Positions 19,493 through 28,509 of a DNA stretch of 57,475 bases are shown in pieces. The notes below the pieces were generated by a model. That model was not told the origin of the DNA and made no database searches. It saw nothing but the letters and a program-made list of their open reading frames with translations. The position numbers and the translations under genes were made by a program. Location of the stretch: positions 1 to 57,475 of the forward strand of contig JADEXJ010000016.1 of assembly GCA_015207195.1 (NCBI GenBank), given 5' to 3'. Position 1 is the first letter of the stretch; the number at the start of each line of letters is the position of its first letter. Source of the stretch: Pleurocapsales cyanobacterium LEGE 10410 (GTDB lineage Bacteria; Cyanobacteriota; Cyanobacteriia; Cyanobacteriales; Xenococcaceae).

Positions 19493-20296
19493 ATGTTTGA
19501 AAATTCTGAATCTAGCGTGGATTTCATCGATCCCCGAAAAGTTAATCGCGATGAGCCTTTGTTTGTTTATTTGCCTGGGATGGACGGTACGGGTAAACTA
19601 TTTCAAATTCAAGAAGATAATTTGGCAGTTAACTTTGATTTACGTTGCCTGTCGATTCGCACAGATAACCATAGTACCTGGCAAGATTTAGCTAGAGACA
19701 CGGTAAAACTAATTAGGGCGGAATTAGCTGGTAAGGGCAATCGAGAAGTGTATTTATGTGGCGAGTCTTTCGGGGGCTGCTTGGCACTACAAACAGCTTT
19801 GGCTGCACCATCTTTGGTTAGCAAATTGATTTTGGTCAATCCTGCCTCTTCTTTTAATCAACTACCTCTTTTGGGCTTGGGAGCAAATATTGCCCCTTGG
19901 TTGCCAACCTGGATGCATCGCTATTCTTCTCTAGGACTATTACCTTTTTTAGCTAATTTAAACAGGATTAGTGATGGCGATCGCCATAGCCTAGTAGAAA
20001 ATATGAAATCCTTGCCTCCTCACGTATCAAACTGGCGTTTATCTCTCCTCAGAGATTTTGATGTCACCGACGAGCAATTACGTAATTTAGATGTTGCCAG
20101 TTTAATTATTGCTGGGGCAGCAGATAGTCTATTGCCCTCCGTAGAAGAAGCCAGAAAATTAGTGAGTCTTTTACCAGATGCACGCATGACGATACTACCT
20201 CAAAGTGGTCATGCCTGTCTTTTGGAAACCGAGGTAGACCTCTATCGGATTTTGGTAGAACAAAATTTTATCTCGGCTAGGTATGCTCTTTGCTGA
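19493..20296 (+). CDS. Alpha/beta hydrolase (phytyl ester synthase-type hydrolase half)
   Basis: 267 residues. The oxyanion-side motif FVYLPGMDGTG (24-34) and the nucleophile elbow GESFGG with Ser92 are clear. An Asp near 210 (GAADSLLP) and a His near 240 (PQSGHACL) complete the triad. The YLPGxDGTG start and the NPASSFN segment after the elbow resemble the hydrolase domain of plant esterase/lipase/thioesterase-type phytyl ester synthases. With the preceding acyltransferase gene it may form a two-subunit version of that enzyme. A general esterase role is the alternative. Confidence 0.85.
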   Translation: MFENSESSVDFIDPRKVNRDEPLFVYLPGMDGTGKLFQIQEDNLAVNFDLRCLSIRTDNHSTWQDLARDTVKLIRAELAGKGNREVYLCGESFGGCLALQTALAAPSLVSKLILVNPASSFNQLPLLGLGANIAPWLPTWMHRYSSLGLLPFLANLNRISDGDRHSLVENMKSLPPHVSNWRLSLLRDFDVTDEQLRNLDVASLIIAGAADSLLPSVEEARKLVSLLPDARMTILPQSGHACLLETEVDLYRILVEQNFISARYALC

Positions 20297-20329
20297 GTTA
20301 TTTAGCCGAATATATTCAATAAATCAATT

Positions 20330-20857
20330 CTACAGGGTCACCTTTGCTTCTAAAGACTTGAGATATTCTGTATTTACCTTAGATTCTCTAACCAAAGCAA
20401 TTTTACCCGTACGGGCGATTTCGCGAATCCCGAATTTATTTAACATTTGAATAATTGCCACAATTTTTCCTGGGTCGCCTACAACTTCGATTGTTAAAGT
20501 TTCTTCCGAAAGATCGACAATTCTGGCGCGAAAAATTTGCGCTAACTGGATAACTTCTGCCCGATTAGAAGCAGTAGCATTAACCTTAATTAGCATTAGC
20601 TCTCTTTCTACACAGGGCTGTTGGCTAATATCCTGTACTTTTAGCACGCTAATCAGTTTGTAGAGTTGTTTGATTAGCTGTTCGATAACTTTTTCGTCTC
20701 CAGGTACAACCATAGTAATCCGTGAGACACCCATTTGTTCGGCAGGACCTACCGCCAAGCTTTCAATATTAAAACCACGTCGGGCGAATAATCCTGCAAT
20801 ACGAGTTAAAACTCCTGCTTCATCTTCTACTAAGACAGAAATTGTACGCTTGATCAT
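20330..20857 (-). CDS. ilvN: Acetolactate synthase small (regulatory) subunit
   Basis: 175 residues from the ATG at 20857, where the sequence begins [20 protein letters not shown]. The frame stays open to 20980, but that extension reads through a GTTCGGA repeat and does not resemble the family. The N-terminal ACT domain (about 3-75, with [15 protein letters not shown]) senses valine, and the C-terminal domain (about 85-165) contacts the catalytic subunit IlvB. It regulates the first step of branched-chain amino acid synthesis. ilvB is not in the window, as is usual in cyanobacteria, where the two genes are unlinked. Confidence 0.95.
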   Translation of the reverse strand: MIKRTISVLVEDEAGVLTRIAGLFARRGFNIESLAVGPAEQMGVSRITMVVPGDEKVIEQLIKQLYKLISVLKVQDISQQPCVERELMLIKVNATASNRAEVIQLAQIFRARIVDLSEETLTIEVVGDPGKIVAIIQMLNKFGIREIARTGKIALVRESKVNTEYLKSLEAKVTL

Positions 20858-20985
20858 AATGGAAAAATGAGTAAGTTCTGATGAGGTTAGTTTTTTATGA
20901 TAAATGAAATTGACTTTGATATGAGTTCGGAGTTCGGAGTTAAGTAAAATCAACGGCGATCGCTCTAAAAATTGAACCAAAATTC

Positions 20986-21296
20986 TCAGCCTCTTTCTTG
21001 GAAGCCCAATTTTTTGTATAGTTGATGAACCTGGGGGCGAGAGATGTTCTACTAGTGGCGATCGGCTTGTAGCAACCTAGTTCTTTCGCTGCTGTGATAA
21101 CTTGTTTGACTCTTTTTGTTCCCCAACCTTTACGGCGATCGCTTTAACCTACATAAACATCTTCGAGTAAACCAAACGGCTCCTGGTGCAGGTCATTGTA
21201 CATTATGTATAGATAGGCTCTGGCAATTTCTCGTTCACCTTCAGCAATAGAGAACCTAATTCCTTTAGTCTTGATAGCTTGAGTGATGATTTCCAT
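20986..21296 (-). pseudogene. GNAT acetyltransferase pseudogene
   Basis: Reading the minus strand from the ATG at 21296 gives MEIITQAIKTKGIRFSIAEG and then FGLLEDVYVG, followed by an in-frame TAA (21146-21144). The same frame continues [32 protein letters not shown] single-base frameshift in the run near 21030 then moves the reading to [15 protein letters not shown] before TGA at 20988. LEDVYV, RRKGWGT and LYKKLGF are the beta-4, acetyl-CoA loop and beta-6 motifs of small GNAT N-acetyltransferases. One nonsense change and one frameshift make it inactive as it stands. Readthrough or sequence error are less likely alternatives. Confidence 0.8.
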
Positions 21297-21441
21297 GCAA
21301 AATTTGGGGTCTGATAACCAGTAAGATGGACATTTTTGAATTGTCGATTAAGATATTTAAATTGGCTAAAAATATTTGATTAGTATCATAGTCAAGAGCT
21401 GCAAGCAAGCTAAAAAAATTGTCTTTTTAAAAGATGTGTCA

Positions 21442-22080
21442 ATGAATAAATATCAAAGACTTAGCAAAATAAACTTTTATTCGTTCTTATTATTACTAAT
21501 TCCTTTTACCATACTTTGTGGTCAAATACTGACCAAAAACTATCCTGTAGTCGATCTTCAAATTGTAGAAATAATTCGCGAAAATAGATCTGCTATACTC
21601 GACTTCTTCTTTGTAAATACTTATCGAATTACTGATACTTATGTTACTGGGTCGTTGATTTTTATCATATTAATCTTCTTAGTTCGCCAGCGGTATTGGC
21701 AAGAAGTTAAGGCGTTAGTTTTTGCCACTCTTGGTATCTTAATTCTGGTAGATCGAATTCTCAAGCCTTTGTTTGATCGCCCCCGTCCACCCAAACCAAG
21801 ATTAGTTGCAGATCTTAGTCCAGATAGTTTTCCTAGTGGTCATGCAGCAGGCAACTTAGTGCTTTACTTCTATTTGTCTTTTATTTTTGCTGCGCGGTAT
21901 CCCAAGCTGACCAAATATATTTATGGTTTAGCTACAATCATCGTATTTCTAGTAGGTTTTGGGAGCATGTACGTAAATGCTCACTGGGCGACGGATATTT
22001 TGGCAGGCTATGTTTTTGGCTATTGCTGGTTGCTGATTAGTCTAGCTTTATTAAAATTTCTAAGTTATAAACAAAACTAA
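21442..22080 (+). CDS. PAP2 superfamily membrane phosphatase
   Basis: 212 residues from the ATG at 21442; a TTG at 21376 would add 22 residues of poor character. The three PAP2 motifs are intact: KPLFDRPRPP (KxxxxxxRP), PSGHAAGN, and NAHWATDILAG (the SRxxxxxHxxxD equivalent, with His and Asp kept and Asn-Ala for Ser-Arg). Five or six membrane spans are visible. Such enzymes dephosphorylate phosphatidate, undecaprenyl diphosphate or similar lipids at the outer face of the inner membrane. The exact substrate is unknown. Confidence 0.88.
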   Translation: MNKYQRLSKINFYSFLLLLIPFTILCGQILTKNYPVVDLQIVEIIRENRSAILDFFFVNTYRITDTYVTGSLIFIILIFLVRQRYWQEVKALVFATLGILILVDRILKPLFDRPRPPKPRLVADLSPDSFPSGHAAGNLVLYFYLSFIFAARYPKLTKYIYGLATIIVFLVGFGSMYVNAHWATDILAGYVFGYCWLLISLALLKFLSYKQN

Positions 22081-22120
22081 TTCTTAAAGAGCGATCGCCA
22101 ACTGGGATCAACTAAACATT

Positions 22121-22387
22121 TTACTCGACAACTATACACCACTCATGCAGTTCGTAAGCAACACAATTATTTGCAATCAAAGGGTCGCGATCGACAATTT
22201 TTTGAGCCTCTGCTAAAGATTCTGCCTCAAAAACCAACATCCCTCCTCCTAATCCTTTCCAATAGCCAGTCTTGGCTTTGTGTCCCTGAGCAATTAATTG
22301 GCGAACATAGCTGTGGTGAGCGGGAACATAGCGATCAAAGATTGTTTTGTTGACTATTCCCTTTTCTATTTTGACAAAAGTAGGCAT
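22121..22387 (-). CDS. YciI-like protein
   Basis: 88 residues matching the YCII-related ferredoxin-like fold: the conserved His of RYVPAHHSYVRQL, GYWKGLGGGMLVFEAESLAEAQKIVDRDPL and a final beta strand EWCIVV. The family has an Asp/His pair thought to be catalytic in some members, but no general function is known. It is convergent with the PAP2 gene 40 bp away. Confidence 0.85.
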   Translation of the reverse strand: MPTFVKIEKGIVNKTIFDRYVPAHHSYVRQLIAQGHKAKTGYWKGLGGGMLVFEAESLAEAQKIVDRDPLIANNCVAYELHEWCIVVE

Positions 22388-22438
22388 AAGCGACAGTTAT
22401 TTGTTGCAACCAGCGAAATAATCTTGTGTATTGTTTTT

Positions 22439-22732
22439 TTAAGACTCGTGATGGGAAAGTATATTTTGAGCATCGGATTTGGTATGAACTGTCGTTTTAT
22501 TATCTTTCTCAGCTTTAGAACCTGTTTTAGATTTGGTAGGTGTGGTATTTGACTTTGCCTTAGACTTAATTTCCCACAGAGAAATTGGGATGACAACAAA
22601 CCACAAGCTAGATGCTATAGCTATCACGAGCCAAGAAGTAACGTCTCGAAGATCGGACTCCGAGTCTCCCAGAAACTTAACTAGCAAGAAAAATAAATAA
22701 GCTCCCGCGCCAGACAAGTAGAAGACTATCAT
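22439..22732 (-). CDS. Small hypothetical membrane protein
   Basis: 97 residues. Two predicted membrane spans (about 1-20, VFYLSGAGAYLFFLLV, and 33-54, WLVIAIASSLWFVVIPISLW) are followed by a Lys/Ser/Thr-rich hydrophilic tail of about 40 residues. ATG at 22732. I do not recognise a family. Its position between the YciI-like gene and purT, on their strand, gives no functional hint. Confidence 0.65.
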   Translation of the reverse strand: MIVFYLSGAGAYLFFLLVKFLGDSESDLRDVTSWLVIAIASSLWFVVIPISLWEIKSKAKSNTTPTKSKTGSKAEKDNKTTVHTKSDAQNILSHHES

Positions 22733-22853
22733 TGTTTAATAGGATCTAGGTGGGTTAAATTAAAACATCATACTACAATGTAGTGGCTGGCAAAAACTTT
22801 TTATCATTAGTATTACCTATATAATATAAGCCAGCTAAATTTTTTAACTCAGC

Positions 22854-24020
22854 TCAGTATATAGAAATAATCTTAGCTGCGGTTGTGGCTTTATTTCTGG
22901 CTTCCTCAATTGTTTTTCCCTTGGCTAAAGCTACACCCATACGGCGATAGGGACGAGAATCTGGTTTACCAAATAGTCTGATGTCGGTATCTGCTACTTT
23001 TAAAGCTTCGGCAACATTGGCAAATCTTATTTCATCTGAATGCTTTTCGGCTAGGATAACCGCACTGGCAGAAGGAGCAAACAGTTCGATTTTGGGAATA
23101 GGCAAGCCGAGAATTGCCCGCAAATGTAGTTCAAATTCATTGAAGTTTTGGGAAATTAAAGTTACCATCCCCGTGTCGTGGGGACGGGGAGAAAGTTCAG
23201 AAAATATCACTTCATTCTTAGTGATGAAAAACTCTACGCCAAAGATTCCCGCCCCGCCCAAAGCATCTGTCACCTTGGTAGCAATTTCCTCTGCCTGCTG
23301 GATCTTGCTAGCAGATATTCCCGCAGGTTGCCAAGACTCTTGATAATCTCCTCTTTCTTGTCGATGACCGATGGGAGGACAGAAAACTGTCGGTGCATTC
23401 CATTGTTTTACGGTTAGCAGAGTAATTTCGATTTCAAAATCAATAAACTCTTCAACAATGATCTTTGGCGTATCTCCCCTCGCACCTTCAAGAGCATTTT
23501 CCCAAGCGGTTGTAACTTCCTCTGGTGAGCGAACAACTGACTGACCCTTGCCAGAAGAAGACATGACGGGTTTAACAACATTAGGAAAGCCTAGATCTGC
23601 TAATACATGAACTAATTCTTCAAGGCTAGTGGCGTAGGCATATTTGGCAGTGCGAATACCCAATTCTTGAGCAGCTAATTCCCGAATGCGATCGCGATTC
23701 ATCGTGTAGTTGGTAGCTGCTGCGGTAGGAATTACCGTAATTCCTCGTCGTTCAAATTCCTCAAGTTTCTCGGTGCGAATTGCCTCAATTTCTGGCACAA
23801 TCAAGTCTGGCTGGTATTTCTGTACGACCTGTTCTAGGTCATCACCATTGAGCATAGAAATAACTTCTGCTGCATCTGCTACCTGCATGGCTGGTGCGTT
23901 GGCGTAACGGTCGATCGCTACGACAAAATTCCCTAAACGTTGTGCTGCGATGACAAACTCTTTTCCTAGTTCTCCCGAACCCAAGAGCATGATTTTTTGG
24001 GGTAATTGCAGATTTTTCAT
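22854..24020 (-). CDS. purT: Formate-dependent phosphoribosylglycinamide formyltransferase
   Basis: PurT (388 residues) makes formyl-GAR from GAR, formate and ATP, the folate-independent third step of purine synthesis. It is an ATP-grasp enzyme: N-terminal PreATP-grasp with [19 protein letters not shown], then [14 protein letters not shown] (ATP loop), [38 protein letters not shown] and [16 protein letters not shown]. It is a stand-alone gene with a full-length, standard N-terminus. Confidence 0.96.
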   Translation of the reverse strand: MKNLQLPQKIMLLGSGELGKEFVIAAQRLGNFVVAIDRYANAPAMQVADAAEVISMLNGDDLEQVVQKYQPDLIVPEIEAIRTEKLEEFERRGITVIPTAAATNYTMNRDRIRELAAQELGIRTAKYAYATSLEELVHVLADLGFPNVVKPVMSSSGKGQSVVRSPEEVTTAWENALEGARGDTPKIIVEEFIDFEIEITLLTVKQWNAPTVFCPPIGHRQERGDYQESWQPAGISASKIQQAEEIATKVTDALGGAGIFGVEFFITKNEVIFSELSPRPHDTGMVTLISQNFNEFELHLRAILGLPIPKIELFAPSASAVILAEKHSDEIRFANVAEALKVADTDIRLFGKPDSRPYRRMGVALAKGKTIEEARNKATTAAKIISIY

Positions 24021-24027
24021 TGATTAG

Positions 24028-24101
24028 GGCGATCGCTATAACTCATATAATATTGATCGACATTGTAAAACTATCTCGACCACCTAAAGCCAAAACGACT
24101 A
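24028..24101 (+). repeat. Direct repeat flanking a Uma2 gene, copy A
   Basis: About 70 bp from GGCGATCGCTATAACTC to the AAAACGA near 24101. It aligns over its whole length, imperfectly, with 25088-25158 (shared landmarks: GGCGATCGCTA, CATTGTA, ATCTCGA). The two copies bracket the Uma2 gene in the same orientation. Confidence 0.5.
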
Positions 24102-24207
24102 TTAAACCTAATCGGATCGAGTCTGCATATAGATTTATTATTTTATGTTTCTACAGCTAAGGTTAAATAAACTAAGCAGAATTACATAACACTGGGTACA
24201 AAAACTA

Positions 24208-24816
24208 TTAATTCATTTTTAACCAACTAAACACTTGAGTTACTTCTAATTTCAAATCAATATCTTCTAAAACGGGTAAAAGCTCGCTCAACTGTAGCAA
24301 AACAGGTGGTCGATTTGTAAAGAAAACCAAAATAGAACGATCTTCTGGATCGATTAACCAGCCTAACTGACAACCATACTGTAAACAATAGAGAATGTTT
24401 CCAGTTACCCGATTGGCTCTTTGTTCGGTAGAGAGAATTTCAATTGTCCAATCTGGACAGAGTAGAAAATCATTGGGTATTTCTCCATTAGCATCAAAGG
24501 GGATTCGCGACCATTTGAATACTGCTATGTCTGGGACAATGGAGCGATCGCCAAAACTACAGCGTAGCTCTGGTAAAGCATAGGCTACTTGTGTATTTTC
24601 TACCGCTGCGTTAATACGATTACAAAGCTTTAGCTGCAATCGGCTATGTTTCCCTTTTGGCATTGGCTTAGAAATTATTTTGCCATCTATGTATTCTCGT
24701 ACGGGTTTACTTTCTGGCAACAAAAGAAACTCATCTAGACCAATGGCTTTGCTAGTAGATGTAGTCACAATCTTTAAGTTCTGCTTTACAGGATAAGTTT
24801 TAGTGTAACAAAACAA
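24208..24816 (-). CDS. Uma2 family endonuclease-like protein
   Basis: 202 residues, full length for Uma2/DUF820. LDEFLLLPESKPVREYIDGKI (N-terminal helix and strand), MPKGKHSRLQ, ELRCSFGDRSIVPDIAVFKW (Asp of the PD motif), PDWTIEILSTEQ (Glu of the ExK/ExxS strand) and GWLIDPEDRSILVF match the PD-(D/E)XK restriction-like fold. Such genes are multicopy and often mobile in cyanobacteria; their biological role is unclear. The first 15-20 residues are variable and the start may be later. It is flanked by imperfect direct repeats. Confidence 0.88.
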   Translation of the reverse strand: MFCYTKTYPVKQNLKIVTTSTSKAIGLDEFLLLPESKPVREYIDGKIISKPMPKGKHSRLQLKLCNRINAAVENTQVAYALPELRCSFGDRSIVPDIAVFKWSRIPFDANGEIPNDFLLCPDWTIEILSTEQRANRVTGNILYCLQYGCQLGWLIDPEDRSILVFFTNRPPVLLQLSELLPVLEDIDLKLEVTQVFSWLKMN

Positions 24817-24898
24817 TTTTGTTTGCTACCCGATCTAAAACTATTGGTACTGATACTAAATCCTGTTCGTACAGGTTACTTTTAATCGCCCCCTAAAT

Positions 24899-24914
24899 CC
24901 CCCAAACTTGGGGG
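24899..24914. repeat. Short palindromic repeat CCCCCAA-TTGGGGG
   Basis: A near-perfect palindrome inside the run CCCCCTAAATCCCCCAAACTTGGGGGA. Runs of this kind recur between genes in many cyanobacteria. Confidence 0.5.
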
Positions 24915-25087
24915 ACTTGAAGAATTCGATAATAACTTTTACCAAGCGGATTTAGTATGATTATCCGCTAGAACACAGCCAACGCAAACATAAGGTTGTC
25001 CTGCGCCACAAACCAGGGCTAAAAATTAGTTCTTTTTTTAGTCTGCGGATTAGCGACTTTAGCTAACGAGACAATCCAAAACTTTCT

Positions 25088-25158
25088 GGCGATCGCTACT
25101 ACGATAAAACGTTGATTGCCATTGTAGAACCATCTCGAACATCCCAAGCTCAACGATA
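25088..25158 (+). repeat. Direct repeat flanking a Uma2 gene, copy B
   Basis: Partner of the copy at 24028-24101. It sits in the otherwise featureless 430-bp gap (24817-25250) between the Uma2 gene and tRNA-Thr. Confidence 0.5.
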
Positions 25159-25250
25159 AATTTAGTTTATGTTTTAAAGGTTTATCATTAAATAAAATCC
25201 AACCCCTACCCTAACTAGCGTTTGATGTTATATGATTGTTATTCGGACGC

Positions 25251-25322
25251 GCCCATGTGGCTCAGTGGTAGAGCACACCCTTGGTAAGGGTGAGGTCACG
25301 AGTTCAATCCTCGTCATGGGCT
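25251..25322 (+). tRNA. tRNA-Thr (anticodon GGU)
   Basis: A 72-nt cloverleaf: acceptor stem GCCCATG/CATGGGC with discriminator T, D-arm GCTCAGTGGTAGAGC, anticodon stem CACCC/GGGTG enclosing the loop TTGGTAA (anticodon GGT), a short AGGTC variable loop, and T-arm ACGAG-TTCAATC-CTCGT. CCA is not encoded. The glycan cluster starts about 100 bp downstream on the opposite strand. tRNA 3' ends are common integration sites, but I see no attachment-site duplication. Confidence 0.95.
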
Positions 25323-25419
25323 TGTGAACAGCTTACAGAATAGTATTTTTGGCTAACGGGATTGGAATGAAACTAAATTCCGTTTTTTACCTTGGCGAAC
25401 ATATTTTAGAAGGGGAAAA

Positions 25420-28272
25420 TTATGACCAACTATAGTCTTCTCTGACTTTACTTAGATTAATGTTGTAGCAAGGATCCTTACCAATCAAACTTCCCCATCT
25501 TTCTGTCATGATCGCTACTTCTTGCTGAAATCTGTGTTGTTTTTCTGGAGTATCATCATTACCTCTACTTTTTGATTCGTAATGATATAGAACTACATGA
25601 GGAAGCCAAACATTATTGTAGCCATTTTGTTTCATTTTCAAACAGAGGTCTACGTCGTTGAATGCTACTGGCAAACCTTCATCAAATCCATTCACTTCTT
25701 GATAAACCTCTTTTCTACACATCAAGCAAGCAGCAGTTACGGCAGAATAATTGTTGATAGATAGAAGTTGACCAGCATATCCAGAATCTCCATAGGCGTA
25801 ATGTTTGTGACTATGACCAGCAACACCGCGAATACCCAGAATCACTCCCCCGTGTTGAATCGTGCGATCTTGATAGAGCAACATCGCGCCAACTGCACCA
25901 ATGGAATCTCTTTGAGCTTGTTCGACCATTGCCTCAATCCAATCTTTGGTAATTACTTCCGTATCGTTGTTTAAAAACAGTAAATAATCACCTTTAGCTT
26001 TTGATATACCAAAATTATTTAGCTGGGAATAATTGAAAGGAATATCTAAACTGTGGCAGGAAAATCTTTCTGGTTCGTTTTCTTGCCATTGTGCCATTAA
26101 TTCGAGAAAGTCTGGTTCTGTACTGCCATTATCAACGACAATTACTTCATAATTAGGATAGGTGCTATGGTCAAAAATAGACTTGAGGCATTGGTTGAGA
26201 ATACTGCCCTGATTTTTGGTAGGAATGAGAATACTAACGAGTTTGTAATCGGTAATTTTATATCGTATGGCATATACTCCTTTTACCTTGTCATGTTCGA
26301 TTACTCGACCATCTTCATTACGTCGTTCTAAAGCTTCCGCGATCGCTTTAACGGCTGCTGTATTTGTCGGAACACCGTAGGTTGTCATAGAAGCAGAATC
26401 AACCCTTTGATGATAGAGAATTTTTGAGATATGAAAAATTTTATGGGTTTGTTCGGTAAACCTTAATACTAGATCGTAATCTAATGCACCTTCGTGGTCA
26501 GAACGAAAACCGCCAAGCTCGTCAATAATCGAGCGACGATAAACTCCCAGGTGAGAAATATACATTCTAGAGAGAAAAGAATCGGGACACCAATCTGGCT
26601 TTAAATAGGGTTCAAAATACTGCTCGTCTGCATTGACTTTATCTTCATCTGAATAAATTAAATCTGCTTCGGGATGTTGATTGAGTAATTCAGCAACTTC
26701 ATATAAAGCATCGGATGTCAGAAGATCTTTGTGGTTTAAAAATGTAATAAAGTCTCCTGTAGCTAATTCTAAAATTGAATTGAGAGCAGCAGCAGTATTG
26801 TCCCAATCTTTTATAGAGATCGGTTTGATGCGTGAATCTCTAGCAGCATACTTTTCTAAGATTGTTTGGACTTGTTGACAAGAAGCGCGATCGGCAATAC
26901 ACAGTTCCCAATAAGGATAAATTTGCAATATAACAGATTCGAGAGTTTTTATTAAATAACTTTCTGATGTATTAAAGTTTAATACTACTATACTAATTAG
27001 TGGCTCATATCCAAGCGTATCTATTGTTTCTGGAATCCAATCTATATCAGAAGAATCTATCGAGTTTCTTTTCAACCATGAATGATAGTCTGAGGAGACC
27101 GTTGAAAATTCTTCGACATTTTTATAAAATTTGCTTTGTATATTCTGAATTCGTTTGATAGCTATCTGGACATCAGCATTATTAGGACTAATGTTTAACG
27201 CTCTTTTGCATAAGGCGATCGCTTTAACCAATCTGTTTTGTTCTGCATATATGTTTGCTAATTCCAGATATGCTTCAATTTCATTGGGATATGCTTCTAA
27301 TATTTGTGAATAAATACCTAATAGCCTGTGTTGTTTTTGAAATAGCGTATTAGAAAGATTCCGCTGTTGTGTAGTATTTTTATTAGGCGGTAGTTTGACT
27401 TCTAGTTCAAATCTGCTAATAGTTTTCTGGATTTCAAATCCATCGCCAAATACTTCTTGATTGTTAATATATATATTGACTAAATTACAGTTAAGAGCAA
27501 TAGCTTTTTGGTAATATTGGATTGCATTATTAAAATTGTTTCTTTCTGCTAAAGAAAAAGCCAACTTTAACAAAATCAATACATTATAATAATCTTCGTA
27601 TAATAATTTATAGTAAACTTCAACATTTTTAGGGTTTTGCCCGATCTCCTCTAAACACTCTAAAACATTATCTTCGCGATCGTTTAATGCTTTTTTTTCG
27701 GTCACAAAATTAATTTTAGAGCGAACCATTGGCAAATTGTTTTGCTGTTTATCGGCTGTTTTATAGGCATCTAAAGCCTTCGACCACTGTTCTAGACTAG
27801 AAAAACAATCCCCCAAATGATAGTTAATCCAGGCAGAATTTGGATATATTGCAATACCTTTTATCCCAAGCTCGACCGCCCGTTTTAATTGATTTTTCTC
27901 AACAAATTTCTCTATTAAACAAGAATATAGCCAATCGGGTTGGTTGCGATCGATTTCTATTGCTGTTAAATAATAATTGATACTATTTTCTATGTCTCCC
28001 TGTTTGGTCAGCGTCAGTCCAATTGCTCGATAAATCTCATCTGAGTCGGGATAAATATTCAAAGCTCGTTCTCCCAGACTAAACCCAGAATCTATTCGAC
28101 CAGATTGGGCTAATAAAGTAATAACATTACCATAAATCCAGGCTGGTTGATTTTCATCAAGCTCAATAGATTGTTGGTAGAGAATTATAGCTTCTTCGAT
28201 TTGCCCTTCTTTATGCTTAGTTACAGCTAAAGTTAATAAAGATTTAATTTGTTGTTGAAGGGCAGTAACCAT
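25420..28272 (-). CDS. TPR protein fused to two GT2 glycosyltransferase domains
   Basis: About 950 residues from the ATG at 28272; the frame is open 20 codons further to a TTG, but the paralogue at 31.7-35.6 kb aligns from this Met. Residues 1-400 are TPR-like repeats. Two family 2 glycosyltransferase domains follow. The first (about 423-660) begins PLISIVVLNFN and has YSDEDK as its DxD-type site. The second (about 678-935) begins LVSILIPTKNQG, with VVDNGSTE, LFLNNDTEV and NDVDLCLKM. Both look catalytically complete. It has no membrane span, so it is cytoplasmic or peripheral. Such double-GT2 proteins act in O-antigen, exopolysaccharide or glycoprotein assembly; the TPR part may bind the acceptor or a partner. 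Confidence 0.9.
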   Translation of the reverse strand: MVTALQQQIKSLLTLAVTKHKEGQIEEAIILYQQSIELDENQPAWIYGNVITLLAQSGRIDSGFSLGERALNIYPDSDEIYRAIGLTLTKQGDIENSINYYLTAIEIDRNQPDWLYSCLIEKFVEKNQLKRAVELGIKGIAIYPNSAWINYHLGDCFSSLEQWSKALDAYKTADKQQNNLPMVRSKINFVTEKKALNDREDNVLECLEEIGQNPKNVEVYYKLLYEDYYNVLILLKLAFSLAERNNFNNAIQYYQKAIALNCNLVNIYINNQEVFGDGFEIQKTISRFELEVKLPPNKNTTQQRNLSNTLFQKQHRLLGIYSQILEAYPNEIEAYLELANIYAEQNRLVKAIALCKRALNISPNNADVQIAIKRIQNIQSKFYKNVEEFSTVSSDYHSWLKRNSIDSSDIDWIPETIDTLGYEPLISIVVLNFNTSESYLIKTLESVILQIYPYWELCIADRASCQQVQTILEKYAARDSRIKPISIKDWDNTAAALNSILELATGDFITFLNHKDLLTSDALYEVAELLNQHPEADLIYSDEDKVNADEQYFEPYLKPDWCPDSFLSRMYISHLGVYRRSIIDELGGFRSDHEGALDYDLVLRFTEQTHKIFHISKILYHQRVDSASMTTYGVPTNTAAVKAIAEALERRNEDGRVIEHDKVKGVYAIRYKITDYKLVSILIPTKNQGSILNQCLKSIFDHSTYPNYEVIVVDNGSTEPDFLELMAQWQENEPERFSCHSLDIPFNYSQLNNFGISKAKGDYLLFLNNDTEVITKDWIEAMVEQAQRDSIGAVGAMLLYQDRTIQHGGVILGIRGVAGHSHKHYAYGDSGYAGQLLSINNYSAVTAACLMCRKEVYQEVNGFDEGLPVAFNDVDLCLKMKQNGYNNVWLPHVVLYHYESKSRGNDDTPEKQHRFQQEVAIMTERWGSLIGKDPCYNINLSKVREDYSWS

Positions 28273-28477
28273 TAGATCTTGTGCATGAATAAGAAGTTTC
28301 AAGATTATATAAGATTGTTGTTCATCCTCCAAAAATTATATTGTCAAAAGCATTTAGAGATCTCCGAAAACAATTCGTGGAAAAAATCAATAATGGATTT
28401 CTAGCAACAAGCAGTGTTATTGATTTTAGATGTGTATAAACTTGGTTGCAAAATTTGTTAATTTGGGACTGAGTTAC

Positions 28478-28507
28478 TTAATGGTTTAAACTCATTTAAA
28501 CCATTAA
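28478..28507. terminator. Perfect 13-bp hairpin after the TPR-DUF1796 gene
   Basis: TTAATGGTTTAAA and TTTAAACCATTAA are fully complementary with a CTCA loop. The hairpin starts 2 bp past the stop codon of the minus-strand gene. It is AT-rich and has no clear T-run after it, so mRNA stabilisation is as likely as termination. Confidence 0.45.
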
Positions 28508-28509
28508 AA

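Noticed and set aside
20858-20980. N-terminal extension of IlvN
   Set aside because: The extra 41 codons read through a GTTCGGA repeat and the family starts at [13 protein letters not shown].
25251-25322. tRNA-Thr as the attachment site of an integrated element carrying the glycan cluster
   Set aside because: No integrase gene and no repeated tRNA 3' end seen on the far side of the cluster.
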